From: Roseovarius aestuariivivens
GTDB lineage: Bacteria > Pseudomonadota > Alphaproteobacteria > Rhodobacterales > Rhodobacteraceae
DNA: 64,000 bases
Reading direction: 5' to 3'
Assembly: GCF_004761875.1 (NCBI RefSeq)
Contig: NZ_SJEY01000007.1
Coordinates: forward strand, 62,001-126,000
Part shown: in pieces, positions 54,732-63,075 of the stretch
How positions within the stretch are numbered: position 1 is the first letter of the stretch
Layout: every line of letters starts with the position of its first letter
The notes under the pieces: generated by a model
What the model saw: only the letters and a program-made list of their open reading frames with translations
The model's database searches: none
What the model was told of the DNA's origin: nothing
Position numbers and translations under genes: made by a program

Positions 54732-55718
54732 TCAGACCGGCCAGATCGCCCAGACATAAGCGCCATATCCGGCCAGAAGCGTCGCCCCTTCCCACCTTGC
54801 GATACGCAGACCAGTCCAGGCCATGATGACAAAAAGGCCCGACACGGCGATCATCACCAGATTGTCAAAACCCACAATCGCCGCCGGCACCTCGGACGGG
54901 GCAATCAAGGCCGTGACCCCGCCAATGCCCAAGATGTTGTAAATGTTCGACCCTACGATATTTCCGAATGCGACGTCGCTTTGCCGACGGAGCGCGGCCA
55001 TGACAGACGTCACCAGTTCCGGCATCGAGGTTCCAACCGCGACAATAGTGAGGCCGATAACCGTCTCGGTGATTCCAGCCTCGCGTGCCAGCGCAACCGC
55101 GCCTTCAACCAAACGCGCGCCGCCAAGCACGACCAGTAACAGGCCGAGCGACGCAAGCAGAAGCGAGCCAATAACCCTTTCCGGCGGGCCCGCCGGAGGC
55201 GCCAAGCCCGGATCGGCTTCCTGCGGGGCGAGGCTCTTGTCCGTCAGAGCACCATGGCCATCCACGGCGCCGGATCTCTCGGATCGAAAGGTCGTGTAGA
55301 TGTAGACGACCAGCAAGGCCACGAACACCGCACCGGCCCCGCGTCCTATCGGCATCCACGCCGCCAATGCCGCGAAGACCGCAGCAGCCCCCAGCATGAT
55401 CAGCCCATCCCGCGCAAGCGACGCCGAGGCGACCGCGATGGGAAAAAGCAGCGCGGAGACTCCGCCGATGAGCAAGAGGTTGGCAATGTTGGAACCAACG
55501 ATATTGCCATAGGCAATGCCCGGCGATCCCGAGAGCGCCGCCTGAACAGACGTCACCAGTTCCGGAGCCGACGTGCCGAAGCCGACGAGGGTCAACCCGA
55601 TGACCAGCGGTGAGACGCCAAGAGCGGCCGCCACCCGCACGGCCCCGCGCACCAGCAATTCGCCGCCCACTATCAACAGCGTGAAACCGGCGATGAGATT
55701 CAGAAAGATCAAAAGCAT
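54732..55718 (-). CDS. Calcium/sodium antiporter (YrbG-type CaCA family)
   Basis: A 328-residue exchanger with two inverted halves, each with the cation site: LTLVGFGTSAPELVTSVQAAL...GNIVGSNIAN and LTIVAVGTSMPELVTSVMAAL...GNIVGSNIYN. A charged loop (about 150-175) separates them. It swaps Ca2+ (or another cation) for Na+ or H+. It converges on the SRP RNA gene. Confidence 0.93.
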   Translation of the reverse strand: MLLIFLNLIAGFTLLIVGGELLVRGAVRVAAALGVSPLVIGLTLVGFGTSAPELVTSVQAALSGSPGIAYGNIVGSNIANLLLIGGVSALLFPIAVASASLARDGLIMLGAAAVFAALAAWMPIGRGAGAVFVALLVVYIYTTFRSERSGAVDGHGALTDKSLAPQEADPGLAPPAGPPERVIGSLLLASLGLLLVVLGGARLVEGAVALAREAGITETVIGLTIVAVGTSMPELVTSVMAALRRQSDVAFGNIVGSNIYNILGIGGVTALIAPSEVPAAIVGFDNLVMIAVSGLFVIMAWTGLRIARWEGATLLAGYGAYVWAIWPV

Positions 55719-55837
55719 CGGGTTTGCCTAACAGGCAAGGGCGCGCGTGTCCAAATCACGCCCTGCGAAGCCGGGCTTCGCGCCGGCGCAGTGCAGATGG
55801 GAAGGCATGCGACCAAAGACAAGACGGCGCAAAAGAA

Positions 55838-55863
55838 AACGGCCGCAAGGAATTGCGGCCGTT
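55838..55863 (-). terminator. Rho-independent terminator of the Flp pilin gene
   Basis: AACGGCCGCAA (55838-55848) pairs perfectly with TTGCGGCCGTT (55853-55863) around GGAA. On the minus strand TTTTCTTTT follows. It lies about 30 bases after the pilin stop. Confidence 0.85.
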
Positions 55864-55892
55864 AGAGTGTCTTGGATCGTGGTTGCGGCTGC

Positions 55893-56081
55893 TTAGTCGC
55901 CGTTGTTGACCGTCTTGGTCGCCACGCCCGACTTGATCGTGCCGGCCAGGGTGTCAACACCGCCCTGAACGGTCGAAACGCCGGCAACGCCAAGGCCCAC
56001 GACTGCTGCGGTCAGAACGACCCAGTCAACCGTCACGGCGCCGTCTTCTTCCTTGCGGAATTTTTTGATGAACTTGATCAT
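55893..56081 (-). CDS. Orphan Flp/Fap-type IVb pilin
   Basis: A 62-residue prepilin. The basic leader MIKFIKKFRKEEDG precedes the hydrophobic helix AVTVDWVVLTAAVVGLGVAG. Cleavage after the Gly by a TadV-type peptidase is expected. The residue at +5 is Asp rather than the usual Glu. No tad/cpa assembly gene is nearby, so assembly proteins must be elsewhere. GAGG precedes the start, and a strong terminator makes it monocistronic, suited to high expression. Confidence 0.85.
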   Translation of the reverse strand: MIKFIKKFRKEEDGAVTVDWVVLTAAVVGLGVAGVSTVQGGVDTLAGTIKSGVATKTVNNGD

Positions 56082-56226
56082 GTTAGCCTCGTTTGATTTG
56101 CTAAAAGGTATTACCCGTGCTGGAGGGATGCCAACCGGCATGGAAGGAGGTGTAATTCAGGAAAACGAAAGACTTGGGGCGCGTTTAGGGCATTATCGTG
56201 ACGATTGCTTTTTTCTGCGATCCACG

Positions 56227-56709
56227 TCAGACGGAAATGGCCCAGGCTTTTTGCGCCTCTGTCTCGACCGCGCAGGCGCGCACGCCGCGCAGCCGGTGAA
56301 GCGCCGCCTCGGGCGACTCGCCGGCCTCGACCATAAGCCGCAGCGCCGCCATGCCCGATCGCCCGCACCCCCCCAGACAGTGGATCAGAACGCGGCCTCC
56401 ACCCTGTAACGCTGCCAGCGCAGCCTTGCTCGCGGTATGCCACGCCTCTATTTGATCCGTGTCGGGTACCTCCATGTCCTTGACCGGCATGTGGATCCAC
56501 CGCGCACCGCTATCCTGGATATCGCTGCCAAGATCTGATGCCCCATATCCAACCAGTTCCGGTTCGGTGACCATGGTGAGCACAAGCGCCGGCTTCCAGT
56601 CTCGCAGATGAGCCAGATCCTCCTTGTAGTGCCCGCCACGGCCAGGCAGAGGCGAAAGCGCGAGGATCCCATCGGCAACGGGCAGCGCGAAGATGATGAA
56701 GCCCGACAC
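56227..56709 (-). CDS. Protein-tyrosine / dual-specificity phosphatase-like protein
   Basis: A 160-residue Cys phosphatase. The P-loop is HC111-LGGCG-R117-SG, the CX5R signature, and D83 (EVPDTDQ) is a candidate general acid. Substrate unknown; protein, phosphoinositide or nucleotide phosphatases share the fold. It follows the YpfJ-like gene on the same strand with a 9-base gap. Confidence 0.85.
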   Translation of the reverse strand: MSGFIIFALPVADGILALSPLPGRGGHYKEDLAHLRDWKPALVLTMVTEPELVGYGASDLGSDIQDSGARWIHMPVKDMEVPDTDQIEAWHTASKAALAALQGGGRVLIHCLGGCGRSGMAALRLMVEAGESPEAALHRLRGVRACAVETEAQKAWAISV

Positions 56710-56718
56710 GAGCGCGTC

Positions 56719-57555
56719 TCACAGCCTGTCGGCGGCAAACGTGTCACAGGCCCCGACCTGCCCATCGCGATATCCAGCCGCAAACCAGCGCGCGCGCTGT
56801 TCCGATGTTCCGTGGGTAAATGTATGCGGCTGTGGCACGCGTCCTGCACGTTTCTGAAGGTGATCATCCCCGATCTTGCGCGCGGCGTTCAGCGCTTCCT
56901 CAAGATCACCGGGTTCGAGCAAACCGCCAACCTTTTGAGCCCAGACACCCGAAAGGCAATCGGCCTGTAACTCCAGCCGCACGGTCAGCGCGTTGGCCTG
57001 CGTCAGCCCAACCGCCTGCCGCATGCGGTTCACCTCTGGCAGAATGCCGAGCTCGTTCTGCACATGGTGCGCAACTTCGTGCGCCACCACGTAAGCGGCC
57101 GCGAAATCTCCCCTGGCGCCCAGTTCACGCGACAGGGTCAGGAAGAACTCCGTGTCCAGATACGCTTTTTCGTCCGCAGGGCAATAGAAGGGTCCGGTAG
57201 CGCCCGACGCTCCGCCGCAGGGGCTTTGCGTCACGCCGGAATAAAGCACCAGGACCGGCGCTGTGTAGGTCCGACCAAGCTGGGCCTCAAACACGTTCGT
57301 CCAGACGTCCTCTGTCGTCGCAAGCACCCGCAGCGTGAATTCCGCGGCGCGCTCTTCCTCGGCGGACAATTCGCTTGTTTGACCACTCGTTTGTTGTGGG
57401 GCGTTCTGCAAAAGCGGCGTGATATCGACACCCGCGAAATAGGCGATCACGACGAGGACAAGCATACCCACACCGCCGATCCCGGCCTTGCCCACACCGC
57501 CTGACCGGCGGCGGTCCTCCACGTTCCGGCTACGCCGTATCCCCTTCAATCGCAT
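56719..57555 (-). CDS. Neutral zinc metallopeptidase, YpfJ family
   Basis: A 278-residue protein with one membrane helix (about 27-42) and an extracytoplasmic zinc protease-like domain. The zinc motif is H159-E160-VA-H163 in VVAHEVAHHVQ, with ELQADCLSGVWAQ carrying the further Glu and Asp. C113 and C125 may form a disulfide. No substrate is known for the family. ATG at 57555 is chosen over in-frame extensions. Confidence 0.9.
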   Translation of the reverse strand: MRLKGIRRSRNVEDRRRSGGVGKAGIGGVGMLVLVVIAYFAGVDITPLLQNAPQQTSGQTSELSAEEERAAEFTLRVLATTEDVWTNVFEAQLGRTYTAPVLVLYSGVTQSPCGGASGATGPFYCPADEKAYLDTEFFLTLSRELGARGDFAAAYVVAHEVAHHVQNELGILPEVNRMRQAVGLTQANALTVRLELQADCLSGVWAQKVGGLLEPGDLEEALNAARKIGDDHLQKRAGRVPQPHTFTHGTSEQRARWFAAGYRDGQVGACDTFAADRL

Positions 57556-57674
57556 CGTATGCACTCCCACGAGCCTCCTTAAAGACTGTTGCGTCATCGC
57601 AAGCCAAAAGCAAGCTGGACGCCCCTTGCCCCCCGAACTACCCTGCGCGGACAGGCGAATCCGGGACATTTTTC

Positions 57675-59435
57675 ATGAGCGAAACCATCGAGAGCGGCTA
57701 TCAGGTACTGGCGCGGAAATACCGCCCGGAAACCTTTGCCGATCTTGTCGGTCAGGACGCGATGGTGCGCACGCTGAAGAACGCATTCGCGGCCGACCGC
57801 ATCGCCCAGGCCTTTATAATGACGGGTATTCGCGGAACCGGCAAAACAACGACCGCCCGGATCATCGCCAAGGGCATGAATTGCATCGGCCCGGATGGCG
57901 CGGGCGGGCCGACAACAGATCCCTGTGGCGAATGCGAGCATTGCCGTGCAATCATGGAAGGCCGTCATGTCGACGTGCTGGAAATGGACGCGGCCTCGCG
58001 TACCGGTGTGGGCGATATCCGCGAAATCATCGAAAGCGTCCATTACCGCGCGGCTTCGGCGCGCTACAAGATCTATATTATTGACGAAGTGCACATGCTG
58101 TCGAACAATGCGTTTAACGCACTTCTCAAGACGCTGGAAGAACCGCCCGCGCATGTGAAATTCATCTTCGCCACGACCGAGATCCGCAAGGTGCCGGTCA
58201 CCGTCCTGTCGCGCTGCCAACGCTTCGATCTGCGCCGGATCGAGCCCGAGGTCATGATCGCCATGCTCCGCCGGATCGCCGAAGCGGAAAAGGCGCAAAT
58301 CGCCGAGGATGCCCTGGCCCTCATCACCCGCGCGGCCGAAGGTTCGGCCCGCGACGCAACTTCGCTTCTCGACCAGGCAATCAGCCACGGCGCCGGTGAA
58401 ACGACCGCCGATCAGGTCCGCGCGATGCTTGGGTTGGCGGACCGGGGTCGCGTTCTTGACCTCTTCAAGCTGATCATGAAAGGCGATGCCGCCGGCGCGC
58501 TGTCCGAGCTGTCCTCGCAATATGCCGAAGGGGCCGATCCAATGGCCGTTCTGCGGGATCTGGCCGAGGTGACCCACTGGATCAGCGTGGTCAAGATCAC
58601 TCCCGAGGCCGCCGAGGACCCGACCATCGGGCCGGACGAGCGCAGCCGGGGACAACAGATGTCGGCAGACCTACCGATGCGCGTGCTGACCCGCATGTGG
58701 CAAATGCTGTTGAAAGCCTTGGAAGAGGTGGCCGCCGCCCCGAATGCCATGATGGCCGCCGAGATGGCGGTGATCCGGCTGACCCATGTGGCCGAGTTGC
58801 CCACGCCAGAGGACCTTGTGAGAAAACTGCGAGAGTCCCCGCCACCGCCCGGCGGCGGCGGTGGCAGTGGCGGTCCGGGCGCCGGCGCACAGTCCGCATC
58901 CTCGAGCACCGAGACTGCCGCACCCAGGACAGAGTCCCGCAACGCACAGCGCGGGCCGGGCGTCACCACAGCGCTTGCGCCCCAGACGGACATCGCCCTG
59001 GCGCACTACCCGACCTTCGAGCATGTGGTCGAGTTGATACGTGCCCGGCGCGACGTGAAACTTCTGGTCGAGGTGGAAACCTGTATCCGCCTTGCCGCCT
59101 ATCAGCCGGGCCGCATCGAGTTCGAGCCCACAGAAAGCGCGCCGACCGACCTCGCTCAGCGTCTTGGAAGTGCTTTGCAGCGCTGGACCGGAAATCGCTG
59201 GGCTGTGAGCCTCGTAAACAAGGGCGGCGGCGAGACCATCGCCGAGACGCGCGATGCTGCCCAACACGCACTGGAAAACGAGGCGCGCGCCCATCCGATG
59301 GTGCAGGCGGTCTTCGAGGCATTTCCCGAGGCCAAGATCGCGGCGATCCGCACCCCCGAAGAGCAGGCCGCCTCTGCGATGGCCGAGGCGCTGCCTGAGG
59401 TGGAGGACGAATGGGATCCGTTCGAGGAAGATTGA
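57675..59435 (+). CDS. dnaX: DNA polymerase III subunit gamma/tau
   Basis: A 586-residue clamp-loader ATPase. Walker A is GIRGTGKTT (51-59), the zinc module uses C70, C84, C87 and C90, and IYIIDEVHML is Walker B. A Gly/Pro-rich linker (about 395-420) leads to the tau-specific C-terminal domain, which ends in an acidic tail. No A-rich slippage site for a shorter gamma form was found. It is divergent from the metallopeptidase. Confidence 0.96.
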   Translation: MSETIESGYQVLARKYRPETFADLVGQDAMVRTLKNAFAADRIAQAFIMTGIRGTGKTTTARIIAKGMNCIGPDGAGGPTTDPCGECEHCRAIMEGRHVDVLEMDAASRTGVGDIREIIESVHYRAASARYKIYIIDEVHMLSNNAFNALLKTLEEPPAHVKFIFATTEIRKVPVTVLSRCQRFDLRRIEPEVMIAMLRRIAEAEKAQIAEDALALITRAAEGSARDATSLLDQAISHGAGETTADQVRAMLGLADRGRVLDLFKLIMKGDAAGALSELSSQYAEGADPMAVLRDLAEVTHWISVVKITPEAAEDPTIGPDERSRGQQMSADLPMRVLTRMWQMLLKALEEVAAAPNAMMAAEMAVIRLTHVAELPTPEDLVRKLRESPPPPGGGGGSGGPGAGAQSASSSTETAAPRTESRNAQRGPGVTTALAPQTDIALAHYPTFEHVVELIRARRDVKLLVEVETCIRLAAYQPGRIEFEPTESAPTDLAQRLGSALQRWTGNRWAVSLVNKGGGETIAETRDAAQHALENEARAHPMVQAVFEAFPEAKIAAIRTPEEQAASAMAEALPEVEDEWDPFEED

Positions 59436-59821
59436 AACCGGCCCAAAGGGTCGGATCGGTCGGCCTCGTCTTGCTTCCAGGCCCAGCCTTCGCGCAAAGC
59501 TGCGCTGATCTGCGCCCGGGATGGGACGGCGCTCCGGTCTCCGCGCTTTCAGAAGCCCTTCTTCTTTTCTCCACCCCCCTTTCGCTGTTCCTGATCCTCG
59601 CCACGACCCTCGTCCTGCGCTTTCGCAGCAATTGGGGGGCCCTCGCGCTTGCCGTCGGTTGGAGTCTTCAGGTCTGGCTTGTCACTTTTGTACTGCCGTC
59701 CGAGGCCGCCCGCGCCGAAGGCTGCATCGGCTCGCCCGCACTTTTCATCCTGGCAGCCGCCGCACTTGCCATAGGCGCGGTGATCTATACCGGGCCGCCC
59801 ACCAAGCCGAATGAGCAGTAG
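59411..59821 (+). CDS. Small membrane protein of unknown function
   Basis: A 136-residue protein starting inside the last 25 bases of dnaX. It has a signal-like segment (VGSVGLVLLPGPAFA, then QSC), followed by three hydrophobic helices (LSEALLLFSTPLSLFLILA; GALALAVGWSLQVWLVTFV; ALFILAAAALAIGAVIY). I recognise no family. Overlap with dnaX suggests coupling. The exact start is uncertain. Confidence 0.6.
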   Translation: MGSVRGRLKPAQRVGSVGLVLLPGPAFAQSCADLRPGWDGAPVSALSEALLLFSTPLSLFLILATTLVLRFRSNWGALALAVGWSLQVWLVTFVLPSEAARAEGCIGSPALFILAAAALAIGAVIYTGPPTKPNEQ

Positions 59822-59871
59822 ACCGCGCAAAAACCATGGACAGAGTCTCCGCCGCTTTCTACCCTGTCGGC

Positions 59872-60210
59872 ATGAGTGACACCGACGGACGCCGCTGGCA
59901 TGACATGGGGGGACGGGACGCAGGGCCCGTACCGCAGGACGAGCACGATTTCGCGCTTTGGGAAAAACGCGTCGATGCACTTATGATGCTGTGTTCTGAC
60001 AAGGGGTTCTTTACGGTCGACGGCCTACGCCGCGTGCTTGAGGATATGGGCGAAGAGGCTTTTGAGACCATGACCTATTACGAGCGCTGGATGGCCGCCG
60101 TGAACCAGAATCTGATTGAACAGGGCGTCTACTCACTGGAAGAGCTCGGCACCAAAATGGAAGAGATCGCCGCGCGCGGGGACAGCTATGGCGAGGCGCA
60201 GGATGTCTGA
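59872..60210 (+). CDS. Nitrile hydratase beta-subunit N-terminal half (thiocyanate hydrolase beta-like)
   Basis: A 112-residue helical protein matching the N-terminal half of nitrile hydratase beta: WHDMGGRDAGPVPQDEHDFALWEKRVDALM and YYERWMAAVNQNLIEQGVYSLEELG. In ordinary nitrile hydratase this is fused to the SH3-like half; here it is a separate gene overlapping the next by 8 bases. Thiocyanate hydrolase and toyocamycin nitrile hydratase also use three chains. It could alternatively act as an activator-like subunit. ATG at 59836 is a possible earlier start. Confidence 0.82.
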   Translation: MSDTDGRRWHDMGGRDAGPVPQDEHDFALWEKRVDALMMLCSDKGFFTVDGLRRVLEDMGEEAFETMTYYERWMAAVNQNLIEQGVYSLEELGTKMEEIAARGDSYGEAQDV

Positions 60211-60466
60211 GCGCGTGCGCGTCAGGACCATGGCGCCCCCGGGCCACGTCCGCGCGCCTTACTACCTGCGCGGCAAGGTGGGCGAAATCGAGCGCCCGCT
60301 CGGCGCCTTCAAGAATCCCGAACAACTGGCCTACGGTCTCGATGCCGAGAAAAAGGCGCTGTTCCGCGTGCGCTTCACCATGGCCGAGGTCTGGGGCGAA
60401 CGCGCCGAACGGCCCGACGACACACTTGATGCCGAGCTTTACGAGCACTGGCTGGAAAGGCTCTGA
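60203..60466 (+). CDS. Nitrile hydratase beta-subunit C-terminal half (thiocyanate hydrolase alpha-like)
   Basis: An 87-residue SH3-like barrel matching the C-terminal half of nitrile hydratase beta: PGHVRAPYYLRGKVGEIERPLG and ALFRVRFTMAEVWGE. Its ATG lies inside the end of the preceding gene (GGATGTCTGA). With the flanking genes it would form a three-chain hydratase. The gap to the metal subunit is 3 bases. Confidence 0.82.
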   Translation: MSERVRVRTMAPPGHVRAPYYLRGKVGEIERPLGAFKNPEQLAYGLDAEKKALFRVRFTMAEVWGERAERPDDTLDAELYEHWLERL

Positions 60467-60469
60467 GAC

Positions 60470-61117
60470 ATGCCGCACGATCACCATGACCATCATCACG
60501 ATGGGCTGAGCGCATCCGGCCACCCGTTCCGCTCCGACAATGACGAGGCGCTGACCTACTGGCAGCGCATGGAAATCGCCGCCCGAGAGCTTCTTATCGA
60601 AAAAGGCATCGTCACCCCGGCCGAGGTCGCCGCGCAGATCGACGCGATGGATGCTCGCAGCCCGGCCAACGGCGCCGCTGTCGTGGCGCGCGCCTGGACC
60701 GATCCGGCCTTCAAAGACCGCCTTCTCGCCAATGGCTCCGACGCCTGCCGCGAGATGGGCTTCGACGTGGGCGCGCTGCATCTGGTGGTGGTCGAAAACA
60801 CCGAGGCGGTGCACAATCTCATCGTCTGCACGCTTTGCTCATGCTATCCGCGCACGCTGCTCGGCCTGCCGCCGGACTGGTACAAGACCCGTGCCTACCG
60901 TTCGCGCGCTGTGATAGAACCACGCAAGGTTCTGCGTGAATTCGGCCTCGATCTGCCCGACCACGTCACCGTCCGCGTTCACGACAGCACCGCGGATATG
61001 CGTTATCTCGTGCTGCCTGCGCGACCTGCAGGTACAGATGGAATGGACGAGGCCGCGCTGGCCGCGCTTGTCACACGCGATTCGATGATTGGCACGGGCC
61101 TGCCGCGGCAGCCTTGA
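60470..61117 (+). CDS. Cobalt-type nitrile hydratase alpha / thiocyanate hydrolase gamma-like metal subunit
   Basis: A 215-residue metal-binding subunit. The claw motif is C120-T-L-C123-S-C125 (VCTLCSCYPR); Thr after the first Cys marks the cobalt rather than the iron type. GLPPDWYK and YRSRAVIEPRKVLREFG follow. Arg128 comes after CYP where nitrile hydratases, from memory, usually have Trp; thiocyanate hydrolase has Arg. The N terminus is His-rich (MPHDHHDHHHDG), perhaps for metal loading. No dedicated activator gene is seen nearby. Confidence 0.87.
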   Translation: MPHDHHDHHHDGLSASGHPFRSDNDEALTYWQRMEIAARELLIEKGIVTPAEVAAQIDAMDARSPANGAAVVARAWTDPAFKDRLLANGSDACREMGFDVGALHLVVVENTEAVHNLIVCTLCSCYPRTLLGLPPDWYKTRAYRSRAVIEPRKVLREFGLDLPDHVTVRVHDSTADMRYLVLPARPAGTDGMDEAALAALVTRDSMIGTGLPRQP

Positions 61118-61192
61118 GACAGGTCCGCAATGCTTGTGGTCGCGACTGCGCCTGCGTAGAACGGCCCAGACGCAACGGACCCCGCACGCCGC

Positions 61193-62131
61193 ATGAGTGA
61201 GCCAGACAATTCAACCGCAATTCCCTTTCGCGAGCGCCTCATCGGCGCGGCGCTCGTCGCGCCAATCCGCGCCGCGCGGCTTTTGCCCTATCGCTGGCGC
61301 GTACCTGTCGCGGGCTGGCTGACGTCGCGCGTTCTTGCGCCGCTTGCAGGGTATGGCAGACGGGTGCGCGAAAACCTCGCCTTTGCGCGACCGGACCTGC
61401 CCGAAGCCGAGGTGCGCCGCCTGATGCGCCGCGTCACCGACAATGCGGGCCGCAACATGATGGAACTCTACTCGCCCGAATTCGGCGCGGTGGGGCGCGC
61501 GGCACCGGTCACCGGTCCCGGTCTGCCGATCTTGCGCGCGGCGCGTGACGCAGGCAAACCCGTGATCTTCGTCACCGGGCATTTCGGGTCGTTCAACGCC
61601 GCGCGACTGGCGATGATCGAACAGGGGTTTGACATGGGCGTCTTTTACCGCCCGATGGCGAACCGCCCTTTCAACGCCCATTACGTGGCCGCCATGGCCG
61701 CAATTTCCAAGCCGATGTTCGAACAGGGCCGGCGCGGCATGATGCAGATGGTCAAGCACCTGCGCAGCGGCGGCGTTCTCGCCATTCTCAACGACCTGAA
61801 CGCCCATGACGGCGTTCCGCTCGACTTCTTCGGCAAGCCCGCGCTTACGTCTCTGGCCACGGCCGAGATGGCGCTCAAGTTCGACGCGCCGCTTCTGCCG
61901 GTCTGGGGCCGCCGCGCCGAAGACGGGATTCATTTTGTGATCCTTGTGGAAGAGCCGATCGCACATAGCGATCCCGTAACCATGACCCAGGAGTTCAACG
62001 ACCGGCTCGAGGCGCAGGTGCGCGCCCATATGGATCAATGGTTCTGGATTCACCGGCGATGGAAAGACGGCACCGGGCCACTGGCCGAAAAGGGCGCGGC
62101 CTATCTCAGGTCACTGGAAGAAAAGACCTGA
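61193..62131 (+). CDS. LpxL/HtrB-like lysophospholipid/lipid A acyltransferase
   Basis: A 312-residue membrane-associated acyltransferase. The family elements are FVTGHFGSFNAARLA (H130), FYRPMANRPFN and QWFWIHRRWKDG. The catalytic HX4D/E motif reads H130-x4-N135, with Asn in the acidic position. Transfer of an acyl chain to lipid A or a related lipid is the family role; with Asn this may be altered. Confidence 0.85.
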   Translation: MSEPDNSTAIPFRERLIGAALVAPIRAARLLPYRWRVPVAGWLTSRVLAPLAGYGRRVRENLAFARPDLPEAEVRRLMRRVTDNAGRNMMELYSPEFGAVGRAAPVTGPGLPILRAARDAGKPVIFVTGHFGSFNAARLAMIEQGFDMGVFYRPMANRPFNAHYVAAMAAISKPMFEQGRRGMMQMVKHLRSGGVLAILNDLNAHDGVPLDFFGKPALTSLATAEMALKFDAPLLPVWGRRAEDGIHFVILVEEPIAHSDPVTMTQEFNDRLEAQVRAHMDQWFWIHRRWKDGTGPLAEKGAAYLRSLEEKT

Positions 62132-62180
62132 TCTTCTTCTTGATGGAAGTACTCTCACGCGACATGCCTAACGCGCGCAC

Positions 62181-63068
62181 TCAGGTCCACTTTGCGATCG
62201 GCGGAAGGCTCATGAGGACCGCATTGGCATCATGCCCGGTGGCAAGACCGAACTTGGTGCCGCGGTCGTAGACTAGATTGTACTCGGCATATAGCCCGCG
62301 ATGGACAAGCTGCACTTCCTTGTCCGCATCATCCCAGCCCTCCACGCGCCGCTTTTCCACCAATGGCTGATAGGCCTTCAGAAAGGCCCGGCCGATATCC
62401 TGCGTCAGGGCGAAATCCGCCTCCCAATCGCCGGAATTCCGGTCGTCCATGAAGATTCCGCCGACCCCACGGGCGCGGTGACGATGCGGGACGTAGAAGT
62501 ACTCGTCGGCCCACGCCTTGAGTGACGGGTACAAGTCCGGCCCATGCGGATCGAGATGAGCTTTCTGCTGCGCGTGGAAATGCGCGGTGTCTTCGTCATA
62601 TTCGATGCAGGGATTAAGGTCGGAGCCGCCGCCGAACCACCACGCGCCGGGCGTCCAGAACATCCGCGTGTTCATGTGCACCGCCGGCACATGCGGGTTC
62701 TGCATATGCGCCACAAGACTGATGCCGGAGGCCCAGAAGCGCGGATCGCGATCCATGCCCGGCACGCCGCGTGCGGCCATCGCCTTTTGCGCCGCCTCGC
62801 CCAGTTCGCCGAAAACTTCGGAGACGTTGACGCCCACTTTCTCGAAGACGCGCCCGCCGCGCATCACGCTCATCAGGCCACCGCCAGCGTCAGAGCCGTC
62901 CTCGCTCGCGCGACGCGTCTCGGTCACCTCGAAACGCCCCGCATCGGCCTCGCTAAGTGGGCCGGTGTCATGGCTGTCTTCCAACCCCTCGAAGGCGGCG
63001 ACGATCTCGTCCCGAAGCTGCCGGAACCATGCGGCGGCGCGGGCTTTTTCTTCATGCATCTCAGTCAT
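62181..63068 (-). CDS. hemF: Oxygen-dependent coproporphyrinogen III oxidase
   Basis: A 295-residue enzyme that converts coproporphyrinogen III to protoporphyrinogen IX using O2. VHMNTRMFWTPGAWWFGGGSDLNP, HRARGVGGIFMDD and EYNLVYDRGTKFGL are diagnostic. It is downstream of the SDR gene by 7 bases. The start at 63068 has a weak ribosome site, consistent with coupling; Met at 63059 is an alternative. Confidence 0.96.
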   Translation of the reverse strand: MTEMHEEKARAAAWFRQLRDEIVAAFEGLEDSHDTGPLSEADAGRFEVTETRRASEDGSDAGGGLMSVMRGGRVFEKVGVNVSEVFGELGEAAQKAMAARGVPGMDRDPRFWASGISLVAHMQNPHVPAVHMNTRMFWTPGAWWFGGGSDLNPCIEYDEDTAHFHAQQKAHLDPHGPDLYPSLKAWADEYFYVPHRHRARGVGGIFMDDRNSGDWEADFALTQDIGRAFLKAYQPLVEKRRVEGWDDADKEVQLVHRGLYAEYNLVYDRGTKFGLATGHDANAVLMSLPPIAKWT

Positions 63069-63075
63069 GGCACAA

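Noticed and set aside
57675..59435. Programmed frameshift making a short dnaX product
   Set aside because: No A-run slippery heptamer with a following hairpin was seen; only short A4 runs occur.
59872..60466. Split nitrile hydratase beta as a sequencing frameshift
   Set aside because: Each half has its own start and clean domain boundary, with an 8-base overlap, and three-chain enzymes of this layout are known. It remains a caveat.
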